The notes under the pieces are model-generated. The model was not told where the DNA came from and did no database searches. It saw only the letters and a program-made list of their open reading frames with translations. DNA of 64,000 nucleotides from Variovorax paradoxus_P (GTDB taxonomy: Bacteria; Pseudomonadota; Gammaproteobacteria; Burkholderiales; Burkholderiaceae_C): the NCBI RefSeq assembly GCF_050627025.1, contig NZ_CP192472.1. One strand, 5' to 3'. This document shows, in pieces, positions 55,327-62,881 of the stretch. The position numbers and the translations under genes are program-made. Each line of letters starts with the position of its first letter. Position 1 is the first letter of the stretch.

Positions 55327-56928
55327 ATGGCTCTCATGGAAATCGAGTTCAAGTTTCATATTCCCGCTGGGCAACTGAAGGCGGTCGAGGCCGCCATGCG
55401 GCGCGGCACCGTGGTGAGCACCCGCCTGCAAGCGCGCTACTTCGACACCGCCGACCAGGCGCTGGCCGCGCAAGGCATCGTGCTGCGGCTGCGCAAAGAG
55501 GGGCGGCGCTGGGTGCAGACCGTCAAGGCAACCGGTGACAACGCCTTGCACCGGCTCGAACACAACGTCGATCTTGGCGCCGCGGCGAAGAGCTCAGCGC
55601 CCGCTATCGATCCGCAGCGCCATCAGGGCACGCCAGTGGGCGAGCGGCTCGCGAAGGTGCTGGCGCAGAGCGGTGCACCGCTGGTCGAGCGCCAATCGAC
55701 CGACATCGTGCGGCTCACGCGCGACGTGCGCACCACGGGCGCCAATGCGGCCGTGGTTGAACTGGCGCTCGACGTCGGCAAGGTCGTTGCCAATGCAGGC
55801 ACGCCCGAGCAGCGCGAATCACCCGTGTGCGAACTGGAACTCGAACTTAAGCGAGGCGATGTGCAAGGCCTCGTCGCGCTCGCGCGCCGATGGTCGCAGC
55901 AGCACGGCTTGTGGTTCAGCACCGTTTCCAAAGCGGAGCGCGGCGCCCGCCTGCTGGCAAAGCTCGAGGCCGTGCCGGCCATCAAGGCCGAGCCGCCCCG
56001 CTTCGCCGATGAAAAAGACAACCAGCTCGACGGCCGCACCATCCAGCAAGCCGTGGTCGCGGCGTGCCTCGCCCAGATGCTGCCCAACGCCAGCGAGATC
56101 GCGGCGGGCAGCACCGACGAAGAACAGATTCACCAGTTGCGCATTGGCATCCGCCGGCTGCGCACTGCGCTGCGCGAACTTGCGGGGCTCGATGCGAGCG
56201 CGGGTTCCTTCACGGCTGCCGAATGGGAGCCGCCCCTCGTCGAAGCCTTTCGGGCGCTCGGCACACTGCGCGACCGGGAGCAGGTCGTGAAGCTGGCGCA
56301 ACCGCAGTTGCGCGGTGCGGGCGCGCCGGAGTTCGATCCGTTGGCTGATGACGAGGCAGCTGCTGGTGCGCAATCACCCGGCGACGTGGTGCGCGCGCCG
56401 GCATTCCAATCGGTGCTCGTTTCGCTCATCGGCTTTACCGCCACGGCGGGTGCGGGTGCGGGCGCGGAGAACGTCCAAGAAAACGGGCCACAAGAACCGG
56501 CACCGTTGCATGCCGGCGACGCACGCCGCTTCTTGCGAAAGCGCCTGCAGCATTTACACAAACAGGTTGTCCGCGACGGAGCGCGCTTCGAGTCGCTGTC
56601 GACCGAAGACAAGCACCGCACCCGCAAGCGGCTCAAGCGCCTGCGCTACCTGGCCGAGTTCGTTGCGCCGCTCCTCGCCGATGCGGACGACGGAAAAAAC
56701 TCAACCGCCGCGCGCTACCTGAAGCGGCTGCGGCCCGCGCAAGAGGCGCTAGGGGAGTTCAACGACGAAGCGGTGGCCCTCAAGCTCTACCAGGAGGCCG
56801 CCGTGCGCGATGCGCGTGCATGGTTCGGCGTCGGCTGGTACAGCGCGCGCCATGCCGCCGGCGCTAAGGCGTGCCGCAAGGCGCTGGGCAAGATCGAGAA
56901 AGCGCCGCGCTTCTGGGCGAAAAAGTAG
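55327..56928 (+). CDS. CYTH and CHAD domain protein
   Basis: A 533-residue protein. The N-terminal CYTH (triphosphate tunnel) domain (about 1-220) has the signature EIEFKFHIP and alternating charged strands (LELDVGKV, VCELELELKRGDV) lining the tunnel. The C-terminal CHAD domain (about 235-530) is helical with conserved histidines and basic residues (QIHQLRIGIRRLRTALRE, LRDREQVVKL, HRTRKRLKRLRYLAEF), features linked to polyphosphate binding. A Gly/Ala-rich break sits in the middle. It probably acts on triphosphate or inorganic polyphosphate. ATG at 55327 or 55336. Confidence 0.93.
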   Translation: MALMEIEFKFHIPAGQLKAVEAAMRRGTVVSTRLQARYFDTADQALAAQGIVLRLRKEGRRWVQTVKATGDNALHRLEHNVDLGAAAKSSAPAIDPQRHQGTPVGERLAKVLAQSGAPLVERQSTDIVRLTRDVRTTGANAAVVELALDVGKVVANAGTPEQRESPVCELELELKRGDVQGLVALARRWSQQHGLWFSTVSKAERGARLLAKLEAVPAIKAEPPRFADEKDNQLDGRTIQQAVVAACLAQMLPNASEIAAGSTDEEQIHQLRIGIRRLRTALRELAGLDASAGSFTAAEWEPPLVEAFRALGTLRDREQVVKLAQPQLRGAGAPEFDPLADDEAAAGAQSPGDVVRAPAFQSVLVSLIGFTATAGAGAGAENVQENGPQEPAPLHAGDARRFLRKRLQHLHKQVVRDGARFESLSTEDKHRTRKRLKRLRYLAEFVAPLLADADDGKNSTAARYLKRLRPAQEALGEFNDEAVALKLYQEAAVRDARAWFGVGWYSARHAAGAKACRKALGKIEKAPRFWAKK

Positions 56929-56967
56929 CAGGCGCGGCGCTGAAAAGCCGAAACGAACGGCTGCTAA

Positions 56968-57444
56968 TCAGTGGTGGTGCCCGTGCGCCCCATGCACGTG
57001 CCGATGTTCGATTTCCACCGGCAACGCCGCGCGCACGTCCGTCACCTGCAGGCTGAACTTCAGCGCCTTGCCTGCCCATGGATGGTTGCCGTCGAGCAGC
57101 ACCACCGGGCCCTTGATCTTCATCACGGTAAAGAGGTGCTCGCGCCCGTCGTCGAGCCGCCCTTGCAGCTGCCCGCCCACTTTCACGCCCGGCGGAAAGT
57201 CGGCCTTGGGAATGCTGCGCACCAGCGATTCGTCGCGCAGGCCGAAGGCGTCTTCGGGCGCGAGGTTCAGCGTGGTCTGGTAGCCCTTTTCCTTGCCATC
57301 GAGCGCTTCTTCGATCTTGGGGAGCGTGTTCTCGTACCCGCCATGCAGGTAGGCCATTGGCTCGGGGCTGGCTTCGATGAGCTTGCCCTGGACGTCGGCG
57401 ACCTTGTACTTGAGGGTGACGACGGTGTCTTTTTCGATTTTCAT
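56968..57444 (-). CDS. slyD: FKBP-type peptidyl-prolyl isomerase, SlyD-like
   Basis: A 158-residue SlyD protein. The FKBP domain (MKIEKDTVVTLKYKVAD, LHGGYENTLPKIEEALDGKEKG) has the inserted-flap chaperone domain (LAPEDAFG...ADFPPGVKVG) and the DGNHPWAGKALKFSLQVTDVR return strand. The C-terminal tail HRHVHGAHGHHH holds seven histidines and could bind nickel or other metals, as in E. coli SlyD but much shorter. The frame is open far upstream; the chosen ATG matches the family start. Confidence 0.93.
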   Translation of the reverse strand: MKIEKDTVVTLKYKVADVQGKLIEASPEPMAYLHGGYENTLPKIEEALDGKEKGYQTTLNLAPEDAFGLRDESLVRSIPKADFPPGVKVGGQLQGRLDDGREHLFTVMKIKGPVVLLDGNHPWAGKALKFSLQVTDVRAALPVEIEHRHVHGAHGHHH

Positions 57445-57482
57445 GCAGGCATTTTCTGTGGAAATCGACAGGCCCGTGGGGG

Positions 57483-58412
57483 CTAGGTCTTCGCCAGGCG
57501 CAGCATCTCCGGCAACGCCTCTCCCGCGCTCAGCTTTTCCACCACCATCCCCACAAACGCCGAAACCGCCGGCGGCAGGTGCTTGCGGCTCGTATAGAGC
57601 ACGCTCAGCCCCTGCCCCGTTCGCTGGTACTGCGGCAGAACCGGCACGAGCCGTCCAGCCTTGATGTCCATCTGCGCCATGGTCGGCGGCAGCAGCGCCA
57701 CGCCGAGCCCGGCAAGCGCGGCTTTGCGCAATGCCTGGGCGGTGTTGCCGCTGAAACGGCCTGCCACCTGCACCTCTTCTTCCGCGCCGTGAGGGCTGGT
57801 CAGGCGCCAGACGGTGCGGCCGCTGGGATGGGGCGAGGTGACGCAGTCGTGGCCAGCCAGGTCTTGCAGCGTGGCGGGTGCGCCGCGCGCGGCAATGTAG
57901 GCCGGGCTGGCCACCATGCCGTCGGTTCGGGCGCTCATGAGCTTGCGGGCGACATAGCCTGAATCGGGCAATGTGCCACCGCGGAATGCGATGTCTATCT
58001 GCTCGGCAATCAGGTCGGCCTTTGCGTCGCTGAGCACGAAGTCGACACGCACCCGCGGGTGCGCAGCCAGAAAGTCGGCGACCCATTCCATGGGAAAAAA
58101 GTCGAAGAAATCGGCTGTGGCCGCCACGCGGATCAAGCCGCTGGGCTCACGGCTGCCGGTAATCAATTCTTGCCCGGCCTCGACCAGCCCGTCGACAGCG
58201 CCCGCACAGCGCTCGTGAAACGCCTCGCCCGCACTGGTAAGGGTGAGCTTGCGGGTGGAGCGCTGCATAAGCCGCGTGCCCAGTTGCGCCTCCAGTTGCT
58301 GGATCCGTCGGCTCACCGTATTAGGCGGCAGGCCCAGCTTGCGCGCCGCCCCGGCAAAGCTGCCATGGCGCACCACCTGCACAAACATGGCGATGTCGTT
58401 GAGGTCGAGCAT
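57483..58412 (-). CDS. LysR-family transcriptional regulator
   Basis: A 309-residue LTTR with the N-terminal helix-turn-helix (FVQVVRHGSFAGAARKLGLPPNTVSRRIQQLEAQLGTRLMQRSTRKL) and a C-terminal substrate-binding domain (about 92-300). It is divergent from the NADPH-FMN reductase gene 85 bases away and is the obvious candidate to control it and the following pirin gene. Effector unknown. Confidence 0.92.
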   Translation of the reverse strand: MLDLNDIAMFVQVVRHGSFAGAARKLGLPPNTVSRRIQQLEAQLGTRLMQRSTRKLTLTSAGEAFHERCAGAVDGLVEAGQELITGSREPSGLIRVAATADFFDFFPMEWVADFLAAHPRVRVDFVLSDAKADLIAEQIDIAFRGGTLPDSGYVARKLMSARTDGMVASPAYIAARGAPATLQDLAGHDCVTSPHPSGRTVWRLTSPHGAEEEVQVAGRFSGNTAQALRKAALAGLGVALLPPTMAQMDIKAGRLVPVLPQYQRTGQGLSVLYTSRKHLPPAVSAFVGMVVEKLSAGEALPEMLRLAKT

Positions 58413-58497
58413 GGCAGCGATTCCTTCTTTTGGTGGACGAGTGCAATCCGATTCTGCCGTCTAGTCGATCAATGGATGCGACCCTAACCTTGTGCCC

Positions 58498-59088
58498 ATG
58501 ACCACGCAACAACAAACACCACGCATCGGAATCATCATCGGCTCGACCCGCGAAGGCCGTTTCGGCGAAAAGCCGGCGCATTGGATCTACGAACTTGCCA
58601 GCCAGCGCACCGATCTGTCGTTTGAACTGATCGACCTGCGCGACCATCCGCTGCCCTTCTTCAACGAGGCGGGCGCGCCGGCCTGGGGCCCGGTAAAGAA
58701 CGAAGCTGCCCAGCGCTGGGCCGCCAGGCTCGACACGCTGGACGGCCTGATCGTCGTCACGCCCGAATACAACCACGGCCCGAGCGCGGTGCTGAAGAAC
58801 GCGTTCGACTGGGCCTACAAGGAATTCATCCGCAAGCCGATCGGGTTCGTGGGCTATGGCGGCGTGGGTGCCGCGCGTGCGGTAGAGCAGCTGCGGCTCG
58901 TCGCCGTCGAGATGCAGATGGCGCCGGTGCGCAATGCGGTGCACATCGGCATGGTCGAGTTTCTCGGCATCTGGCAGCAGGGCAAGGCCTTCGAGGACTT
59001 TCCACACCTGGCGCAGGCCGCCACCGGCATGCTCGACGACCTTGCCTGGTGGACCAAGGCGCTGAAGAACGCAAGGGAGGCCGCATGA
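58498..59088 (+). CDS. NADPH-dependent FMN reductase
   Basis: A 196-residue flavodoxin-like reductase of the azoreductase/chromate-reductase group. The FMN phosphate loop is GSTREGRFGEKPAHW, followed by the PEYNHGPSAVLKNAFDW signature and GYGGVGAARAVEQLR. The ATG at 58498 was chosen; a GTG two codons earlier is possible. It overlaps the pirin gene by four bases (59085-59088) and is probably controlled by the divergent LysR gene. Confidence 0.9.
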   Translation: MTTQQQTPRIGIIIGSTREGRFGEKPAHWIYELASQRTDLSFELIDLRDHPLPFFNEAGAPAWGPVKNEAAQRWAARLDTLDGLIVVTPEYNHGPSAVLKNAFDWAYKEFIRKPIGFVGYGGVGAARAVEQLRLVAVEMQMAPVRNAVHIGMVEFLGIWQQGKAFEDFPHLAQAATGMLDDLAWWTKALKNAREAA

Positions 59089-59951
59089 CCGCCGCTACCG
59101 CCACCCTCCCCGCCGCCACCGAAGCCCGCGCCATCGTCTACCGCACGCTGGGTTCGCAGCATGGGCCGATCATCCGGCTGATGAGCCCGGGCGACCTGGG
59201 CGAGTTTCTCAAGCCGTTCGTGTTTCTCGATCTCTTCGGTTTCGACACGGCGGGCGGCCGCAAAGGCTTCGGCATGCATCCTCACTCGGGCATTGCCACG
59301 CTCACCTGGCTGATCGAAGGCGACACGCTGTACGAAGACACGACCGGCGAAACGGGCGTGCTGCCTGCCGGCGGCGTCGAATGGATGCGCGCCGGCAACG
59401 GCGTGTGGCACGACGGCGCGCCCGCGCCCGAGACCAGGCGCGTGCAGGGCTTTCAGCTCTGGGTGGCCCTGCCGGCATCTGAAGAAAACGCACCGGCCCA
59501 AAGCATCTACCTGGCGCCTTCGCAGGTGCCGGTCGAGGGCCCGGCGCGCGTGCTGCTCGGCCGCTATGGTGCGGCGCAAAGCCCCATTCCGGCACCGGCG
59601 CCGATGAACTACCTGGCTGTGCAGCTGAAAGACGGCGAGCGCTGGCGCTACACGCCGCCCGCAGGCCACACGGTGGGCTGGGTCGCGGTCAGCGCGGGCC
59701 GGCTCGACGCGGGCACCGGCGGCGAACCCATCGGCACGGGAGAGCTGGCGGTGTTCGAAGAATCCGGCGCGGCCATCGACTTCGTGGGACGCGGCGACAC
59801 GTCCTTCGTTCTGGGCTCGGCTGTGAAGCATCCGCACGAGCTGGTGATGGGCCATTACTCGGTGCACACGAGCAAGGCCACGCTGGAGCAGGGCGAGGCC
59901 GAGATCCGCCGCATTGGCGCGCGGCTGCGGCAAGAGGGCCGGCTCGCCTGA
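59085..59951 (+). CDS. Pirin family protein (second copy)
   Basis: A 288-residue bicupin. The N-terminal cupin has GMHPHSGIATLTWLIEGDTLYED and the C-terminal half contains the GTGELAVFEE and FVLGSAVKHPHEL stretches. The first-cupin metal ligands are partly replaced: the region expected to carry the third His and Glu reads MRAGNGVWHDG, so metal binding may be altered. It starts in an ATGA overlap with the FMN reductase, with GGGAGG upstream, so the two are coupled. Confidence 0.88.
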   Translation: MTAATATLPAATEARAIVYRTLGSQHGPIIRLMSPGDLGEFLKPFVFLDLFGFDTAGGRKGFGMHPHSGIATLTWLIEGDTLYEDTTGETGVLPAGGVEWMRAGNGVWHDGAPAPETRRVQGFQLWVALPASEENAPAQSIYLAPSQVPVEGPARVLLGRYGAAQSPIPAPAPMNYLAVQLKDGERWRYTPPAGHTVGWVAVSAGRLDAGTGGEPIGTGELAVFEESGAAIDFVGRGDTSFVLGSAVKHPHELVMGHYSVHTSKATLEQGEAEIRRIGARLRQEGRLA

Positions 59952-60028
59952 GCCTGTGGCTTTGCGCCCGGTGGACAGCTGCGCCAGAATCGTTCGCTTC
60001 GAACGACTCCGCCGCGGCTTCCACCTTC

Positions 60029-61234
60029 ATGAACATCGTCGACTCCTTCGCCAACAACGTCTCCCGCTTCGTCGACATCCGACGCGACATTCACGCCCAC
60101 CCTGAACTCGGCTTCGAAGAGCACCGCACCTCCGAGAAGGTGGCGGGCCTGCTCGCCGAATGGGGTATCGAAGTGCACCGCGGCATTGCCGGCACCGGCC
60201 TTGTGGGCGTGCTGCGCAAGGGCACCAGCTCGCGCACCATCGGCCTGCGCGCCGACATGGATGCGCTGCCGCTGCATGAGGCGAACGATTTCGCCCACAA
60301 GTCCACCCACGCCGGCCGCATGCACGCATGCGGACACGATGGGCACACAACCATGCTGCTGGCCGCGGCCTGGCATCTGTCGCAGCAAGGCCCGGACGAC
60401 TTCGACGGCACGGTGCATTTCATCTTTCAGCCCGCAGAAGAAATGGGCAAGGCCGGCGCCAAGAAGATGATCCAGGACGGCCTGTTCGACCGCTTCCCGT
60501 GCGACGCGGTCTTTGCGCTGCACAACTTTCCGGTCGGCGACGTGGGCCGCTTTGCGCTCAACGAAGGCGCGCTGATGGCATCGAGCAATACCTACAAGAT
60601 CACCATGCGTGGTCGCGGCACGCATGCATCGATGCCGCACACGGGCATCGACCCGGTGGCAGCGGTGGTCACGCTCGCGCAGCAGCTGCAAACCATCGTG
60701 CCGCGCACCATTCCAAGCACCGAGCGCGCACTGCTCGCGGTAACGCAGCTGCAGGGCTCCGATGCGCCCAACGTGATTCCCGACGTGGCCACGGTCGGCG
60801 GCACCATCCGCACCTTCTCCATCGATGCCATCGACAAGATCGAGGCGCGCCTGCGCGAGGTGGCCGCCGGCGTGGCTGCCGCGCACGGCTGCACGGCCGA
60901 GGTTTTCTTCAACCGCTCTTCGCCGCCGGTCGTCAACCACGCGGCCGAGGCGCGCTTTGCCGCGGGTGTGATGCGCGAAGTGGTGGGTGAAGACATGGTC
61001 ACCGACAACTTCCCCGCCGTGATGGGCGCCGAAGACTTTGCGCACATGCTGCTCGCGCGGCCCGGCTGCTACGCCTTTCTGGGCAATGGCGACGGGGACC
61101 ACCGGCTCGACGGCCACGGGCCCGGCCCTTGCATCATTCACAACACCTCGTTCGACTTCAACGACGAGATCATCCCGATCGGCGCCAGTTATTTCGTGAA
61201 GCTGGTACAGCGCTGGCTGCCGTCGGGTGCCTGA
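60029..61234 (+). CDS. M20D amidohydrolase (hippurate hydrolase-like)
   Basis: A 401-residue zinc or manganese amidohydrolase acting on N-acyl amino acids. Conserved motifs are RRDIHAHPELGFEEHRTS, LRADMDALP, HACGHDGHTTMLLAAA (Cys-Gly-His-Asp), FQPAEEMGKAGAKKMI (Glu-Glu), ALHNFPVG and GRGTHASMPHTGIDP in the lid domain. It has no signal peptide. It is followed 19 bases later by a Bug-type solute receptor, which may supply its substrate. Confidence 0.93.
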   Translation: MNIVDSFANNVSRFVDIRRDIHAHPELGFEEHRTSEKVAGLLAEWGIEVHRGIAGTGLVGVLRKGTSSRTIGLRADMDALPLHEANDFAHKSTHAGRMHACGHDGHTTMLLAAAWHLSQQGPDDFDGTVHFIFQPAEEMGKAGAKKMIQDGLFDRFPCDAVFALHNFPVGDVGRFALNEGALMASSNTYKITMRGRGTHASMPHTGIDPVAAVVTLAQQLQTIVPRTIPSTERALLAVTQLQGSDAPNVIPDVATVGGTIRTFSIDAIDKIEARLREVAAGVAAAHGCTAEVFFNRSSPPVVNHAAEARFAAGVMREVVGEDMVTDNFPAVMGAEDFAHMLLARPGCYAFLGNGDGDHRLDGHGPGPCIIHNTSFDFNDEIIPIGASYFVKLVQRWLPSGA

Positions 61235-61253
61235 AGTTTTTTATTGCCACTCA

Positions 61254-62267
61254 ATGATGATGAAAGCGGCCACTCCGATGACCCCGACCCTGTTCACCCG
61301 ATGTTCGCTGGCTGCAGTTGCCGCCGCTGCGGCCCTTGTTGGCGCCTTCGCACCCGTGCAGGCGCAGCAGCAACAGCAGCAGCGCGTGATTCACATCGTT
61401 GTGCCTTTTGGCACCGGCGCGGTGCAGGACACGGTGGCCCGGGCGTTCAACGCGGAGCTGGGCACGGCGCTGAATGCCAGCGCCATCGTCGAAAACCGTG
61501 CGGGTGCGGGTGGCACGGTGGGCGCGGCGGCGGTGGCCAAGTCGGCGGCGGACGGCAACACACTGCTGCTCGCGGCGGCAAGCCACAACATTGCCGGCTT
61601 TTTGTACAGCAAGCTCTCGTACGACCCGCTGAAGGATTTCGTGGGCGTGGCAAATATCGGCAACGCAGGCTACGTGCTGGCGGTGGCAAGCGGCCTGAAT
61701 GTGTCGAGCACGGCGGACTTCATCAAGGAGGTGAAGGCGAACCCGGGCAAGTACAACTATGCCTCGGCGGGCAACGGCAGTGCCACGCACCTGGCAATGG
61801 CGTCGTTCCTTGCCAAGGCGGGGCTCGACATGACGCACATTCCAACCAAGTCCACGGGTGAGGCGGTGAACGAGGTGCTCGCGGGGCGGGTGCAGGCGGT
61901 CATTTCGTCGAGCATCGGCGTGATGGGTTTCCAGGCCGACCCGCGCATGAAGCTGCTCGCTTCCACGGGCAAGGCGCGCAGCCCCTTCCTGCCGAGCTTG
62001 CCGACTGTGGCGGAGAGCGGCCTGCCGGGCTATGCGTTCGATTCATGGATTGGCCTGCTCGCGCCTGCGGGCACTTCCAAGGCAGAGGTCGAGCGCCTCA
62101 ATGCCGCCACCAACAAGGTGCTGGCAGATCCGGCAATACAGGAGCGCTTCAAGCGCCTGGGTGTCGAGCCGCGTACGCAGAACGCTGAAGAGTTTCAGAA
62201 GCTGTTGCGTGCTGACTGGGATGCGACGGGAGCGGTGGTGAAGGCTTCCGGGGCGAAGATCGATTAA
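61254..62267 (+). CDS. Bug/TctC-type tripartite tricarboxylate transporter receptor
   Basis: A 337-residue periplasmic solute-binding protein. The signal peptide is at about 1-38 (cleavage near APVQAQ), followed by a run of five to six Gln. The TctC fold has VVPFGTGAVQDTVARAF, VENRAGAGGTVGAAAVAKSAADGNTLL, YASAGNGSATHLAMASF and TVAESGLPGYAFDSWIGL. Bug receptors are hugely expanded in Burkholderiales and usually lack linked membrane subunits, as here. Three ATGs in a row (61254, 61257, 61260) leave the exact start open. The ligand is unknown. Confidence 0.93.
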   Translation: MMMKAATPMTPTLFTRCSLAAVAAAAALVGAFAPVQAQQQQQQRVIHIVVPFGTGAVQDTVARAFNAELGTALNASAIVENRAGAGGTVGAAAVAKSAADGNTLLLAAASHNIAGFLYSKLSYDPLKDFVGVANIGNAGYVLAVASGLNVSSTADFIKEVKANPGKYNYASAGNGSATHLAMASFLAKAGLDMTHIPTKSTGEAVNEVLAGRVQAVISSSIGVMGFQADPRMKLLASTGKARSPFLPSLPTVAESGLPGYAFDSWIGLLAPAGTSKAEVERLNAATNKVLADPAIQERFKRLGVEPRTQNAEEFQKLLRADWDATGAVVKASGAKID

Positions 62268-62282
62268 GGGCGATTACAAGCT

Positions 62283-62316
62283 CTGCCTTGTTTTGCGAAA
62301 TTACAAGGCAGGGCGA
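62283..62316 (+). terminator. Hairpin after the Bug receptor gene
   Basis: CTGCCTTGT (62283-62291) pairs perfectly with ACAAGGCAG (62303-62311) around an 11-base loop, 15 bases after the stop. Only GGCGAGTTTT follows, so termination may be modest. Confidence 0.55.
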
Positions 62317-62329
62317 GTTTTATTGAAAA

Positions 62330-62377
62330 ATAAGCCAAAACTTATATATTGACAAAATAAGCCAGGGCCGATATCTT
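62330..62377 (+). promoter_or_regulatory. hipBA promoter with operator-like repeats
   Basis: A near-ideal promoter, TTGACA (62349-62354), 17 bases, TATCTT (62372-62377), is flanked by a palindrome ATAAG-N6-CTTAT (62330-62345). A related half-palindrome ATAAG-N6-CCGAT (62357-62372) lies inside the spacer; both share ATAAGCCA. This suits autorepression by the HipB protein. The predicted start (about 62384) is only a few bases before the ATG at 62387, and no ribosome binding site is visible, so the message may be nearly leaderless. Confidence 0.6.
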
Positions 62378-62386
62378 GCTTGCAAG

Positions 62387-62881
62387 ATGGACTACCCCCT
62401 TCGCTTCGTTGATCAGCTACGGCCCCACCTGCAGGCGCTACGGAAAAAGCGTGGCCTGACACAGGCGCAAGCCGGTGCGCTCGTCGGTGTCAGCCAGGCG
62501 CGAATAGCGGAGATCGAAGCCAACCCCGGGGCTGTCAGCCTCGAGCAGCTGACAAAGCTCCTGTCGACCTTGGGGGCGAGCTTTTTCTTGCGGGAAGAAA
62601 CGCCTTCGGGCGTCCAGTATGCGATGGAGAAGCCCCCGAAAAGGTATGAGCCGCCGCCAGACACAGCCGTGAACCTTCCGGCAGGACCATGGACGACCAG
62701 AACGATGAGCGATGGCTCCGTGCTGGTCGAGCTGTCTCCCGGCGAGCTTGGCGCTCCGGCGCTCCAATCGACCGCGCCGGGCACATTGCTCCGGCAGCTT
62801 CAAGCCCTGAACCCGGGCAAGGACGTCAAGCCGACATCGCGCCGCAGCTTCGCCATCCGGCCGAAGAATGGCTCCTGGTAA
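62387..62881 (+). CDS. hipB: HipB-like antitoxin, XRE-family DNA-binding protein
   Basis: A 164-residue protein with a Cro/C1-type helix-turn-helix (about 8-68: LRPHLQALRKKRGLTQAQAGALVGVSQARIAEIEANPGAVS). A C-terminal half rich in Pro and Ser (about 75-164) has no clear domain and is longer than E. coli HipB (88 residues). The stop overlaps the hipA start (TAATG at 62879-62883). Expected role: binds and restrains HipA and represses the operon. Confidence 0.88.
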   Translation: MDYPLRFVDQLRPHLQALRKKRGLTQAQAGALVGVSQARIAEIEANPGAVSLEQLTKLLSTLGASFFLREETPSGVQYAMEKPPKRYEPPPDTAVNLPAGPWTTRTMSDGSVLVELSPGELGAPALQSTAPGTLLRQLQALNPGKDVKPTSRRSFAIRPKNGSW

